Positions 1 to 11,875 are shown, numbered from the stretch's first letter. The stretch is DNA of 64,000 nucleotides from Paragorgia papillata (GCA_035771165.1 JAWNZC010000285.1:248001-312000); one strand, 5' to 3'. The notes: generated by a model from the sequence alone, not told the origin. Numbers and translations: made by a program.

Positions 1-392
1 TTTAATAGCGTAGCTTTATTATTATTAATAATAAAAAACTTTCCATCACGGCCGCTGCACTTACACGCATTTGCATTTCGATGTATTAATTAAAGAGGTT
101 CCCGCGCTACGCTAATTAAGTTTCATCCTGTAGATAGGCTCTTATTTCGTTTTTGCGTCTTTCTCGACTACACTGAGGAAGTCGTTCCATATTATTATTT
201 GACATTTGTTTTTATTTTCTTGCTTGGTGCAGAACCTAGTCTCCTCGGGACCGGTTACCAATCCTTACAAAATCTGTCTAGTCTAGCCACCTTAGGCTCT
301 TGTCTGTTTCGTGCCTGGACTATCGTGGTATGTTAGCAGGTACTCTTGCACTCACTCTCCTTTGTTGCATTTTCATTGTCACACATACAACT

Positions 393-2532
393 ATGCCGCC
401 TAAGAAGGTCCGCCAGCCACCTCTCGGAACAACGTCGATATCGGTCGCTTGCACGTTGCCTCGGGGCTCTCAAGTGATCTGTCCAATTTGCGATAACCCA
501 CAAAAAAGCGTCTCAGATTTAAAGACTCACGCGGTAAGAACTCACCAGATCGCAACCGTGGAATCTCCAACGACATGTCTGCTGTGTGACCGCCACTTCG
601 AAAGTTTTAAGAAAGCCTCCTGTCACTGCCGGAAACACAACCTTCCGTCATAACCTTCTGCAACAACATCATCTCCTACCTCAACCTATCCTCCGAGTCC
701 TACCCCAACCGACCTGGAACAAATCATCGAGCACTCACCTGCACCAACTAGTCAACCTCCACCTCAATCACCTTCCGAATCACCTCCACCTACTTCACCT
801 AATTGGTCACCTATATTGTTGACCCAGTCCAAAAGCACTCAAGAGACTCTGGCCAAATTCCTCCTCGAGAGCGATGAAAACCCTTGTGCTGCTCTTCGGT
901 CCAACAAGCCTCACCAACGCGGAATAGCCAGACCGAAGCACCTGACAATGACCGGTCACCGTCACTTGCTCCACGTTCTTTCCAACGACGTCGGCCCGAA
1001 GCATCGGACTTCTTCTCGGCTCCGCGCTCACCTTCGCGACCTCCTTCGCCTTCATCCTCACAAATTCCTCAAGTCGGGGCGGGAACGCGATTCATGGATA
1101 ACCTCAACCAAGTCCTTGGGCCGCTGCTCCACAACGAAGAATCGCCTCCCAATTCACAACTACCAGGCACACCCGACGAGTCATCCGAGCCACCTTCTAC
1201 GGAGACACCACACCTTGTCCCACCTCATTCCTCAATTCCTAGACCCACATCGAACCAAACAACCTCCCATCATACAACCTCAAACCAAACCACCTATTCC
1301 ACATCAGAAGACCACCCGGAGGTCGAGCCTTCAAACCCAGACACTCGAGCAGCGCTTAAAGAATTCCGGCAACGTTGGTCCTCTACGTTTGCCGCGGATC
1401 TACCTTGGGAGGACTTCTGCACAGAAGTTGTAGAAACTTTTGCCACCGAGGGCCGCACTATGGCTTCGGAAATCTTCGCCTCGAAATCGCGACAACCGCA
1501 ACGAAGAGATCTAAACCGACCTACAGCACGACGTCCACCTAATGGTAGGCCATTACAACGATTTGATTTGACAGAGGGGAGGCCCAAAACATCCAAAGCC
1601 TCTACCGTCAATCTAAGAAACGAGCTGCTGGGAAAATCCTCACGGACAATTCCCCATCTTTCTCCGCATCCACAGAACACGTTGAAGAGTTCTTTCGGAC
1701 ACCCTACGCTCGAAAGACATGTGACACCGACAAACTTAAAGAACAACTAAGGTCACATATCCCAACGGCACCCGTTGACGAAACACTCTTCCATCCACCG
1801 TTGGCTGATGAGGTCAGAAACAAGCTACGTTCGTGCGCCAACACTTCTCCTGGCCCAGACCGAACCTAGTATCACCACATCAAGAAGCTTGACCCATCCG
1901 GCACCATTTTGTCTCACCTCCTCCGTCACTGCTTCACGCGTAAAGACGTCCCCTCCTTCCTTGAAAACAGCATCTACCATACTAATTCACAAGAAGGGTG
2001 CTACCGACGACGCGTCGAACTTCCGACCTATCGCGCTCCTGTCCTGTTTATACAAACTTCTCATGGGCATCTTAGCAAAACGAACAACAGCATGGGCTAT
2101 CTCGAATAATTTACTATCTAACGAAGAGAAGAGCGCTAGGCCAAGCGAGGGTTGCTACGAACATACCTTCCTCCTCCAATCTTTGGTTGGAGATGCAAGA
2201 CGATGCCAGAAAAATTTATTCCTGGGGTGGCTGGACCTTCGCAACGCTTTTGGCAGTCTCCCGCACTCAGTTCTTGAAACCACACTCATACACATGGGGC
2301 TCCAACAGAGCTGGTCCAATTCATTATCAATTCTTACACTAACAACACCACATAAATTCGCACACCTTCAGGTCCAACCTATCTCATACCTGTCCAAGCC
2401 GGCGTTAAGCAAGGCTGCCCTTTCAGTCCGATTCTATTTAATTTAAGTACAGAATTAATCATTCGTTCTGTTAAAGCTGCTACTTCAACTAGACGCAGCG
2501 GCACATGCAAACATCACAACACTACTCTCTCA
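393..2532 (+). pseudogene. Utopia-1 ORF, N-terminal fingers through first half of RT (frameshifted)
   Basis: The start is taken at the ATG opening MPPKKVRQPP, followed by two C2H2-like fingers: CPIC...H...H, then CLLC...CRKH. These probably bind target DNA, as in R2-group proteins. A Ser/Pro/Thr-rich linker follows. The RT region then resembles Utopia-3, with a conserved SPGPD-type motif near 1850 and RT text through 2450. The reading frame changes near 650-880, near 1580 and again before 2533, and a stop interrupts SPGPD-T at about 1869, so no single protein can be made. The LRNAF motif (RT motif A region, aspartate replaced by asparagine) is near 2240. I infer an inactive copy unless sequencing errors explain the shifts. 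Confidence 0.72.
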
Positions 2533-4188
2533 GTGCTCGCTTACGCTGATGACCTAGTACTAATTGCTAGATCTAAAGATGCTCTACAAGCTCTACTTGA
2601 TGCCGCTACTGAGGCAGCTAACGCCCTTGGTCTTACTTTTCGAACAGATAAATGCGCATCGCTCTCTTTCACAAATAGTAAGCGCGCAGATAACCGCTTT
2701 GAGCTTAACGCTTTTCTCGTGCAGAATCATGCCATGCCAGCGCTAGGAAACGAAGAGTATTACAGATACCTGGGTGTCCCAATAGGGATTATCCACAATT
2801 GCAACAACATCGAAACGCTCGTAGGTGACCTAATCGATGGTCTGACTCGCATTGAAGCCTCGCTATTAGCTCCTTGGCAAAAACTGGACGCAATCAGATC
2901 GTTTATCCAGCCTTGCCTCACCTTTGTGCTTAGAGCCGGGAATCCTCTAAAAAAGTCACTCGAGGAGTATCGCACCTGCCTTGTGCGGATCCTTCGGAAG
3001 GTCTGCAACCTCCCAACTCGAGCCACCAATGCTTACTTCTTTGCTAACAAACGCGTTGGTGGTCTCGGCTTCCAGGATCCTGTTAAAGAAGCAGATGTCC
3101 AGACCATCATCCAAGCAATAAAGATGCTCTCATCCGCTGATCCAACGGTAGTCAACATCGTACGAGCTGAACTTCTTCAAACCGTCCGCCATGCTGCACA
3201 AAGCGATCCGACTCCAGCACTATCCTCCATCTACCTGTCGGGGTCTGCTGACGAACGCCTTTCACGGAATCCACGATATCGAGCACAGTCACTCTGGACG
3301 CGTACCCGTAAATCAACAAGATGCCTCCAGATTCAGTTCCAGTTACCAGACAACGATCCACCTACCATCTGCACTCCGGACTCGGGTCCGATTCTCGCCC
3401 GAGGAGCCTGCCATTCTCTACACTGCCACGTTCAGGAACAATTCGCTACAAAGCTCATGGCCTTCCCCGATCAAGGAAAGTTCGCTAGAGCACTCGCAAC
3501 AGACCAATACGCGAACGGGTCTACATGGCAACACACTGGCCTCAACCTCCGGTTTAAAGATTGGCGCTTTATTCACAGAGCAGGACTGAACTGCATACCA
3601 TTCAACGCCACCAACAGCTGCTGGTCGAACACCTCTCCACGCTGCCGTCACTGCCCAGCAGATGAAACTCTTCCACACGTCCTCTGTCACTGCCGCCCAA
3701 ACATGGTTGCAATACGCTCACGCCACGACCGAGTAGTCTCTCGATTGGTCAACGCAGTTCGTTTTGGTGACATCGTGACTGACCGCTCCGTCACTGAATC
3801 ATGTTCCAACCTACGTCCAGATATCGTGGTTCGAGAAGACAACCGGGTTCACATCATAGATGTTTGCTGTCCATTCGACAACTCCGCAGAAGCCCTCCTT
3901 GACGCTGAACAGCTTAAGGTAGCCAAATACACACCATTAAAGCAGTTCTTCGTCGAACAAGGTCTCGAATGCGAAGTTTACGGTTTTGTTATCGGTTCCC
4001 TCGGTTCGTGGCACCCAGCTAACGAGAAGGTCCTTCGCAAACTCGGCATGACCAAGTCCTACAAGTCATTATTCCGAAAACTCTGCTGTACTACAGATGT
4101 AATCCAGAGCTCTACCGACATTTACCGCCAACACCTCGAAGATCCTGCAACTCCTGTGCAAGACCAGATCGATGAGGAAGAACCTTGA
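2533..4188 (+). CDS. Utopia-1 ORF, C-terminal 551 codons: RT palm, zinc knuckle, restriction-like endonuclease
   Basis: This is the longest intact part of any U2-targeted element here. RT catalytic YADD is at residues 4-7, so the open stretch begins inside the palm and has no start of its own. The thumb region follows. A cysteine/histidine cluster, CRHC...H...CHC (from about residue 372), matches the R2-type knuckle before the endonuclease. The PD...D restriction-like endonuclease core is visible as RPDIVV (D430) and IIDVCC (D443). The C-terminal LGSWHPANEKVL and LGMTKSYKSLFRKL segments recur in Utopia-3. Endonuclease plus RT would nick U2 DNA and prime reverse transcription there. It belongs to the same original ORF as the upstream frameshifted part. 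Confidence 0.85.
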   Translation: MLAYADDLVLIARSKDALQALLDAATEAANALGLTFRTDKCASLSFTNSKRADNRFELNAFLVQNHAMPALGNEEYYRYLGVPIGIIHNCNNIETLVGDLIDGLTRIEASLLAPWQKLDAIRSFIQPCLTFVLRAGNPLKKSLEEYRTCLVRILRKVCNLPTRATNAYFFANKRVGGLGFQDPVKEADVQTIIQAIKMLSSADPTVVNIVRAELLQTVRHAAQSDPTPALSSIYLSGSADERLSRNPRYRAQSLWTRTRKSTRCLQIQFQLPDNDPPTICTPDSGPILARGACHSLHCHVQEQFATKLMAFPDQGKFARALATDQYANGSTWQHTGLNLRFKDWRFIHRAGLNCIPFNATNSCWSNTSPRCRHCPADETLPHVLCHCRPNMVAIRSRHDRVVSRLVNAVRFGDIVTDRSVTESCSNLRPDIVVREDNRVHIIDVCCPFDNSAEALLDAEQLKVAKYTPLKQFFVEQGLECEVYGFVIGSLGSWHPANEKVLRKLGMTKSYKSLFRKLCCTTDVIQSSTDIYRQHLEDPATPVQDQIDEEEP

Positions 4189-4512
4189 ACTAACCACATT
4201 AGGTGGACAAGCTTACAGACACTTTAACTTTTCATTTGCCAACTCATGGCACTTGACGTAATTTATGATCATGCATAGTAGTCACTAAGCCGCATACTAT
4301 AAGATACAGGAGATTATGACAACCCAATCCTCTATGAGCTTAATCCTCCTCATTTCAAAATGCAGACACCCAAAACTAGTAAAACAAGAAATAAGACGTC
4401 ATCAGGACACATACAACAAGATAGTTTAGGAACAACCATAAATGGCAAGACTTTGTCATTAGCTAGGCCACACTCACCAGACCCATCACTTGCAAACATG
4501 AATAGGATCAAC

Positions 4513-4666
4513 TCTGTTCTTATCAGCTTAATATCTGGTATGCCAGGCAACGTCTGGCTCATATATTAAACTGATTTTTGGGCTTCGGCCATGGGATTGA
4601 AGCTTGCTTCGCCCTGGCCACGGCTTGTCTCGGAATTGCACCACGTCCGAGTACGGCCCTCCTCCC
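4513..4666 (+). ncRNA. U2: U2 snRNA, 3' part (unit A), downstream of Utopia-1
   Basis: The fragment corresponds to U2 from about nucleotide 39 to the end. It includes TCTGTTCTTATCAGCTTAAT, the stem IIa region, the Sm site in GATTTTTGGG and the 3' stem ending near CCCTCCTCCC. The 5' part of this gene lies beyond Utopia-1 and outside the window. It is more diverged than units B-D (for example CGGAATTGCACCACGTCC against CGGTATTGCACCACCTCC), so it is probably a non-functional relic. Confidence 0.93.
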
Positions 4667-4751
4667 TTATAGGGAGAACATCATCATCACAAATAAAAAG
4701 AAAACTGAACCCGCTAACTCTAACCCCTGCCTGAATGTTTCTGTTTTACAG

Positions 4752-4859
4752 ATGAAAAGAAAATCGCTCCAGCAGTGTCCGCACCCCAATGTTCCATGCG
4801 CCCGAAACTCCAACCTACCACGGACACGCAATTTCTTCACCGCCGCGAGGCACGCCGAG
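4752..4859 (+). other. Exon-like 108-nt module between U2 and U1 (unit A)
   Basis: The block is preceded by a strong 3' splice-site context (TTTCTGTTTTACAG) and followed by a strong donor (GAG then GTAAGC). It starts ATGAAAAGAAA and is exactly 36 codons long. The same block with both splice signals occurs in all four units, so it is part of the array repeat. Two frames are open and I recognise neither protein. Options are a captured coding exon or an RNA gene that uses only the donor. No function is assigned. Confidence 0.5.
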
Positions 4860-4986
4860 GTAAGCACGCAACTTTCGTTACTTTTTTCATTCGCTCGCTA
4901 GCAAATTAGCCTACACTGGTCCCCCCACTACCACATGCCGCTGACACATAGTACCCAAACATAGCATCTTCGCAACATACACAGGC

Positions 4987-5075
4987 CTACTTACCTGACG
5001 CGAGAGGTCCTTTGATCAGCAAGGAAGTGCTCCCAGGACGAGGCCCTCTCATTGTACTTCGACTGGGTTGACTCC

Positions 5076-5107
<32 letters not shown>

Positions 5108-5152
5108 TATAATTTCTGGTAGTGGGGACCTGCGTTCGCGCCCGTCCCCCTA
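4987..5152 (+). ncRNA. U1: U1 snRNA (unit A)
   Basis: The 5' end CTACTTACCTG matches the U1 5' splice-site recognition sequence with one change of the first base (ATACTTACCTG in units B-D). Recognisable U1 blocks follow: CATTG/TTGTACTTCGACTGGGTTGACTCCTGCGATTACC, CCAAATGTGGGTAACTCGAG, the Sm region ATAATTTCTGG and the 3' stem GTAGTGGGGACCTGCGTTCG. Length is about 166 nt, as expected. The changed first base and scattered substitutions leave function uncertain. Confidence 0.93.
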
Positions 5153-5202
5153 CAACAAGTAAGGCGAAATCAAAACATCGCCCGAACTCGATTTTTTTCT
5201 TT

Positions 5203-5224
5203 ATCGCTTCTCGGCCTATTGGCT
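5203..5224 (+). ncRNA. U2: U2 snRNA nucleotides 1-22 (unit A to B gene), cut by Keno-1
   Basis: ATCGCTTCTCGGCCTATTGG followed by CT is the U2 5' end. The next expected base of U2 (AAGATC) is found only at 15946, after Keno-1. In this unit the DNA between U1 and U2 is short. A deletion joins CGCCCGAAC directly to the T-rich stretch before U2, removing the 5S gene seen in the other units. Confidence 0.93.
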
Positions 5225-5636
5225 TTAGTCAATAGGTCTGTTCCGAGAGTACGTGATTACTGTTCGTTTGGTGCAGTTCATCAAAAGAGACTGTGGTGGA
5301 TCCATGCTCCAAGAGTGCTACTCTTGGTAACACTGCTAATCTTCTTCGAGTTTTCTCAACGCCAGCCTGTTTGGAAGCACACGACCGCGCTCTTGTGGTG
5401 GTTCTTTTCAGAACCTTTGTGCTCTCCTCGCCTGGTGGTTGGCTCTCTCTTCTGACACCCTGTTTTGCGTCTCCTTGGGCCTTGGGGCTTTTGGTCGTTC
5501 TGGTGCCCTGTTCGGTGCCATTCTACCGTCTACGTCGTCCTTGGCCTTGGTCTACTTTGGCTCGTGGTACCCCCCCCCCCCCCCCCCACGTCTGTGGCGG
5601 GGTAGTCGTTCACCTTGGTTGTCGCACGTTTGTGCG

Positions 5637-7378
5637 ATGACGCAGCCTTTTGCTAACCGTTCGGGATTTTTTCAAATCTCCGAGTTAGCCCTTCGTGACA
5701 AACCGCGTGTCACCATCAAGGAAGTCGTCGATGACTTCCAGAATCAGGTTCGTGGTTTTTTGACCACTTTCTCCTGTCTGCACCTTGTTGGGGGCAACAG
5801 GATTCGGGTCACTTTCCCGACCGCCCATTTCATGGAGGAAATTACCTCTGCTGGGCATACTTTTCGGGGTCACCCTGTTACTTTCCGACCGGTCTCCGTG
5901 TCTACGTGGGTTACGGTACTCCATCTCCCGTATGATATCCCTGACGCTGATCTTACTCTAACGTTGAGTGGGTTCGGGACCGTCCATCATGTTCGGATGG
6001 AATTGTACAACGGTCTCCCCATTGGAATGCGCTCGGTCCGTATGACCTTGCGTACCCCCATTCCTTTTGCCTTGCGTATTCGCAGGCACATGTGCCCGGT
6101 TTTTTATAAGGGCAACCTCGCACTTGCTTTAAATGTGGGGCTTCGGGGCATAAGTCTGCGACTTGTCCCAATCGCACCGGGGCTTTGAACGCCCCTAGGG
6201 ATTCCCCTCCTCCCAGCGATATACCCCTACCTCCTGGGTCTGATGCCCCAGGTTCTGAGGATCCCCCTTTCTAATTCTGGGGGACTCCTACCTTTGCGAG
6301 TGTCGTGCGCACTCAGCCTTCGGCTCCTTCCTCTACTGCTTTAGCGGAAGGCGCCTCTACTTCGACAGCCGGTGCTCCCTCAACTATGATTCCTGCGCTG
6401 ATGGAAGTTGACCCGTTAAGTTTGGTCCGTCTTCGTGAGAATGATACTGGGGCGGATCCTCGTTCTAAACGTCGGGGGGCCGTTTCTGATGCTGAGTCGG
6501 CTCGTGACTCTGATGCCACCGTAGGGTCTGGTTCCACCGCGGCTCTGCTTCGCCAATTGGAGACATCGCCTTCGTCTTCGGTACCTCCGGGGACGCCTCC
6601 GGTTCATGATTCTCCAGCGAACGATTCTCTGGATTTATCTGATGTTCCGGACTCTTCGGATGTTTTGCCCACTACTCGGCCATCGCTTTTGGCCTTGGGG
6701 TAGTTCCCTCTTTAGTTGACCTAGACAACGGGGTTATTCTCCCTCGTGCCTCAGTTACTGTTTCTGTCACTATCCCGGTTTCGATCGGTAACGATTTACG
6801 ACCATCCTTTGAGGCTCTCGGGTCTCAAACTGTTTTAATTGACACTTTACATGATCCACCCTTCCAGTGGTCACGATTCAAATGATTTAAGTCCGGTTTT
6901 GGCCGGTGAAAGTGGATCTTCCCTCCCTCCTACCGATTCCCCTCTTACCCAGTATACCCCTAATCTCCCTCGTAAAGATCCTGTGTCCCAGTCTTCTGGG
7001 GATCACTTTGTGACTCATCTTCTGTATCCGGGTGCCGCTCATTCAGTGCCTGCTTTTCAGACTCAGCGGGTTTTTCATCCTGACTCTGAACACCCCCCGT
7101 GTTTAGAGAGTGGTAATGAAAGTGACCACCCTTTTAGTGAGGTAAGTGAGTTGGGAGAGGTGTCGTCTCCACACTCCTCTGTTCCTGGCACGCCTCCTGC
7201 GCATAAAGGTAAGCGCCGCCGCAAGTTTAAGTCTTCTCTTCTCTTAGCTCTGCAAGCGACTTGGAAGCTACTCCGGGTACCGACGTTCTTCAAACGCCTA
7301 TTTGGGATCGTTCCCCGTTACAAACCATCCCATCCGACGAGGAGTTCACCTCCAGTGAGTCTACTTGATTTTCAATGA
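5637..7378 (+). pseudogene. Keno-1 ORF1 (RRM-like domains plus zinc knuckle), frameshifted
   Basis: The start MTQPFANRSG aligns with the Keno-2 and Keno-4 ORF1 starts. About 180 residues are intact, including segments aligning as FRGHPVTFRPVSVSTWVTVL and LPYDIPDADL, the presumed nucleic-acid-binding region. A CCHC knuckle (CFKCGASGHKSATC, 6125-6166) is readable only in another frame, so a one-base loss lies near 6110. The acidic Ser/Pro-rich tail continues through other frames to LLDFQ and a TGA at 7376-7378. That stop overlaps the ORF2 ATG as ATGA. ORF1 proteins of this clade package element RNA. Confidence 0.75.
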
Positions 7379-10076
7379 CGTCGAAAACATCTATTTTAAC
7401 ATTGAACGTACAGGGTCTATGGTCGCTTGTGCATCGTCAGACTCTTATGTGTTGGTTGAATTGTTTTCGTCCGTTAATCGTGTGCCTACAAGAAACCCAT
7501 TCCGTTTCTGAGGCTGAATTTCAGGATTGGTTTGCTATTACTAACCGGTCCATTGATAATAAATTTAAATAAGCAGTGGGATCGCCATCCTCTTTCATCC
7601 GGATCTTGAAGTGGTGGGTCGTTGGGGAGATGAGGATGGTCGTTTGGTTGTTGTGGAATTTTGCCATGGCAACCTAAACTTCCAGGTCGCTTGTCTCTAT
7701 GCGCCTAACCTTAAGGATGACGGGGGTCCTTTCTTCGAATCCTTTTATCAGGCTATCAACCCTGATACGCCAGTGTTTCTTTGCGTGGATTTTAACACTG
7801 TCGTGGATCCGTACGCGGACCGCTTTGGTCGTAATCCGACCTCGCCTGCGGCGTACAATTGGTCGGCAAGCCTCGGTGACTTGATGTCGGCTTACGAGCT
7901 TTCCGACGTTTGGCGTGCTAAGCATCCGAGCGCTCGGGAGTTCACGTGGCATAGACGAAATGAGGCCCAGCTTCTCGGTTGGACATGATCTGGCTTCCAC
8001 AGCGTTATTTGGGCGTTGTCTCGGAGGTTGGGATTTTTCCCTTCTTCCGTTCTGATCACTCTTGTGTGTATCTGGAGATCGCCCTTCCTTCTGAGATTGA
8101 GTTGGGCAGGGGTCTTTGGAAATTCAACACGTCCCATTTACAGGATGATGCTTTCTGTGCTGAAATTGTAAAATTTTGGACAGATTGGCGCTTGGAGCGT
8201 GGAAATTCCCATTCTCTATCGTCTTGGTGGGACGCTGGCAAAGTTCGCCTTAGAGTTTTGGTCCGCCGCCTCTCTCGGGCTAAGGCTCGTGATAGGCGGC
8301 GAAGAATCGACTCGTTAAGGAACTCCCTCACAGTCATCCAAGCATGGCTTAATCGCGGTGAACAGCTCCCTGATCTGTTGGAACGGGCTAAGGCCGAGCT
8401 GGCCTCTGAACTTCTTTCGGAAGCGAAGGGGGCTCAGTTGCGCGCCAACGTCCAGTTGGTTGCCACCACCACCCACGACATGCTTGGTGTCTGGCGGGAT
8501 TATTATTTTGGACTGTTTTCCTCTCAGCCTTTGGTTGAGCAGGACCAGAGTTCTTTCTCAACAGTCTGGAACGTACTTTGTCCCCGGCTGAAGCCGAGTT
8601 GTGTGAGGGAGACCTCACGGAAGACGAGTGCTTTTGCGCTCTGAAACAGATGTCTTCCAACAAGTCGCCTGGGATCGATGGTTTTCCGGCCGAATTTTAT
8701 GTTCGGTTTTGGCAACTGTTGGGCCCCGACTTGGTTAACGTCTTCAGCTCGTGTTACCGCGATGGCCGTCTGTCCTTCTCCCAGCGCTCGGGCACGATAA
8801 CGCTCTTGTAACATTCTTGACACAGCGAATTGGCGTCCAATTACTTCATTGTGTGCGGACTACAAGATCGTTGCCAAACTGTTGTCTAACCGCCTCCTTT
8901 CTGTTATTGCTTCCGTGGTGTCGCCCGATCAGTCGTGCGGCATTCCGGGGCGATTCATCGGGGAGAACGTTCGTCTTCTTCATGACATCGTAGGTTACGC
9001 TAATTCCCAGGCGGTGCCCGATGCCATTCTTTCTCTTGATCAGGAAAAAGCTTTTGATCGTGTTGAGTGGGCCTACATGGCGAAAGTCCTGGTCAAGCTG
9101 GGTCGTAAGTGGGTCGGATTGTTGCACACGGAGGTCTTTTCGACGGTAATCGTTAACGGGTTCCTGTCCGAATTGTTTCCGGGGCATCGGCAGGGGCAGC
9201 GGCAGGGCTGTCCGCTTTCGCCGCCTCTTTACGTCCTCGTTGCAGAGTCTTTAGCGTGTGCGATACGTACCGAACCGGCTATTGTCGGGTTCCCCTCCCC
9301 GGACGTCGCAAGAGAGTTAAGCTCTCTCAGTACGCTGATGACACGTTCACATTTGTGACGTCGGACAATTCGATTTTGGTCTTGTTGTATCTGTTTAGGC
9401 GGTACGGGACGGCTTCCGGGGCTAAGCTTAACCCCAGAAAGTGTCATGGCCTACTCTTGGGTCCTTGGCGTTCTCGTACCACCTTTCCGGTTGATTTTCG
9501 GTGGTCCTCTAAGGAGATCTGCGTTCCCGGCAGTCGTCTCAGTAACACTGATGATGAGGACTGGGGAGCGAAGATCAGGAAACTTCTGAATATCTTGGCT
9601 TCCTGGCGGACCCGTGCTTTATGGCTTCGTGGCCGAGCTCTCATTATGAATTATTTGGGGCTCAGTACGTTGTGGTACCTTCGTTCTGTGGTTCACATTC
9701 CTCTAGATATTGTGACTCGCTTAAACCGGATTGTATTTCCTTTCATCTGGAAGGGCAAGCGTGATGCTGTGTGTCGTAGTACTGTGGTTCTCCCGACCGC
9801 TCGTGGGGGCCTCGGTGTCGTCGATATTACTTCCAAGCGCCAGTCCTTGCTGGTTATGTGGGTCAAGCGATTCCTGTTTGGCATCGATCGTGGTTGGCAA
9901 TCCTTTTTCCGATTTTACCTTCGTCTCGCCTTCCTCGCCGAGCCGGTGTCGCGTGCTTTCAAATTAACTTCAGTTGGCCCGTCCACCCTGAAGAAGCTTC
10001 CACCTTTTTATCGTGGTGTCATTTCTGCCTGGTTGGCTGTTGCTGGTGGGTTTGCCTCCGATCAATGGGTTATTCC
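7375..10076 (+). pseudogene. Keno-1 ORF2, endonuclease and RT part
   Basis: ORF2 begins MTSKTSILTLNVQGLWSLVH. The AP-endonuclease domain shows LQETHS, the catalytic-loop counterpart CVDFNTVVDP (usual GDFN changed to VDFN), and FFRSDHSCVYLEI near 8040. The RT shows SPGIDGFPAEFY, QEKAFDRVEW, GQRQGCPLSPPLY and YADDT (9331-9342). Breaks include a shift near 7570, another near 7980, an internal deletion near 8454 that removes the segment present in Keno-3 as EGESSTAYFFRQEK, and shifts near 8810 and 9330. The copy is dead. The reading continues after the fold-back insertion at 14384. Confidence 0.8.
10069..10076. repeat. 8-bp target-site duplication GTTATTCC (left)
   Basis: GTTATTCC immediately precedes CACTGACC at 10077 and is repeated at 14384-14391 just after GGTCAGTG. 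It is Keno-1 ORF2 coding sequence (the WVIP codons) and re-reads correctly on the far side. Confidence 0.92.
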
Positions 10077-11212
10077 CACTGACCTATATATAATGGACCG
10101 CGCACGTCAGTGGGAGAATTGAAGCCAGTGGCCGCCATCTTACGGTGCTAAAATATTCGAATTCCTTAATTTTACCGTGCCATGTTCGACGTCAAAAAAG
10201 ACGCCGTTATTATCCGTAAACGTGCTGTTTTTTATATCGACAGAAACAACACGTATTCAAGACATTATAAATAGACAATAATTTGTCATCACTTACAAGA
10301 CATCCAAAGGATCTCAAAACAAAGCTGAAACTTCGAAGGATTTCTGCATTCGCTTTTTGAAATTAACATGGTGTGATTTCCCAAGATCACTGGTCCAGCC
10401 GTATTCACTCCCAGATTGGAAAAGTATTCAGTCGATGTAAAATATTTAAGCCGAAATTGACCATGGTCTGCATGTCGATGAGCAGAAATTGTGAAGGTAA
10501 GTCTCATTTTCGATTTCCAAGCACACCACATGGACAAAAGTTAATATTCAGAACATTTTAGGCAACCTTTCTCTCGATTTTATTTGTCGTAGCAAAAGTA
10601 AGACACTATAAACTCGTGTTTAAAAACAAATAAAATTTGGCAATTGAACGTTGGCCATGATGTGTACACTTGGACGTCTTCGCGCCGTTTATTTTGTATT
10701 GCTATGTTGAATAAATGCAACAAAAGGATTAAAAGTACTTTTAAAACTACCTGTAAGTCAATATTTAATAAAATTGGCATCCAAATACCCTGTTATTTTT
10801 TATAAACGGATTGTTAATGAATTATGATTATAATATGTTCTAGAATGACCCGAGCCTGACGACAGAGAAAGACAGTACAGAACATGGAGACCAGCTTCGC
10901 CAAAAATTATTAGGACACGCAGATACAGTAATTCTAGCTTTTATCATAGTTTTATATCAAAGTTGGGAAACGAATTATTTTGTTTATTGCAGTGACAAAA
11001 TTTTTGATATTGTTTGTAAGTTAAAAATACTTTTGACGGGAAAAAATCTACTTTTTTGTATTGACTATTGTGTTTAAGAAAATTTGGCCTACAGTATCAG
11101 TAGCCTTATTGACAACATTGCATGACCTTTGATGCTTATAACTTTAATAATAAAACTGTATCTTTAATAAATCAAGTACAATCTCTAAATTTGAGGTAAC
11201 CTTGATAGGACA

Positions 11213-11685
11213 CTGTTATTAATACGAAAATTATTTCGCACCTTCGCCAACCCTTATTCAGTAGTTGAAAACTGACCCATATGCACAGTGTATATGAAAG
11301 GTCAGTGATCGTGAACTGTTTATTTAGAAGAGTTTTGTTATTTGCAGTAGTTAACTTTCCATATTCCGTTATATTTAGTACTGATTTATAAAACTTTAAT
11401 CTATTAAATACGATATAAAAACTGGAAACAAACCATTATGTCAAGCACTGCAATCAGATTGATTTGCACTAGCTTCTGTCTAGACACCTTTCTAGCTTCC
11501 TTAGTACTGTCACAAAAATTTACCACTTTATTAATACGAAAATTATTTCGCACCTTCGCCAACCCTTATTCAGTAGTTGAAAACTGACCCATATGCACAG
11601 TGTATATGAAAGGTCAGTCAGTGATCGTGAACTGTTTATTTGGAAGAGTTTTGTTAACTTTCCATATTTCATTATATTATTTATA
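11213..11685 (+). repeat. Partial direct duplication inside the left arm and centre of the fold-back element
   Basis: About 155 bp from 11213 (ATTAATACGAAAATTATTTC onward through the CAGTGTATATGAAAGGTCAG block) recur at about 11531-11685 with small indels. This copy lies just beyond the end of the inverted arm, so it arose after or during formation of the palindrome. Confidence 0.8.
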
Positions 11686-11872
11686 TGTACTATTGAACAT
11701 TTTCAAATAGGGTTAATATAGTATATTATTTATCAAAGATTGTGTAAATACTGTATTCTAGTTTTATTTATTGCATTTTCATCTATATTTGACCTGCATG
11801 TTGATATTATTTTCAACAATTATTTTAAGGGGGAGGGCTAATCAATTAGATAAATATGCCTATTGATTACAC

Positions 11873-11875
<3 letters not shown>

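Larger units (their letters stand above)
1..4512 (+). mobile_element. Utopia-1: U2-targeted RLE-type non-LTR retrotransposon, 5' end cut by window
   Basis: The element encodes N-terminal C2H2 fingers, one reverse transcriptase and a C-terminal restriction-like endonuclease, the plan of R2/NeSL-group retrotransposons. Its 3' end abuts U2 snRNA sequence at 4513, at the same base as two other copies in this window (22579 and 39227). RLE elements targeting U2 are known as Utopia, so I use that name. The first 392 bases are 5' UTR similar to the leaders at 19.1-19.9 and 30.1-30.5 kb. The 3' UTR (4189-4512) shares blocks with the other two copies, including the stretch around GTGGACAAGCTTACAGACAC and the later TATGACAACCCAA. 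The 5' U2 junction lies outside the window. Confidence 0.88.

Noticed and set aside
5560..5590. Poly-C run as an assembly gap filler
   Set aside because: A 17-base C run may be length-miscalled, but the flanks read through continuously in the Keno leader, so it is treated as real low-complexity sequence of uncertain length.
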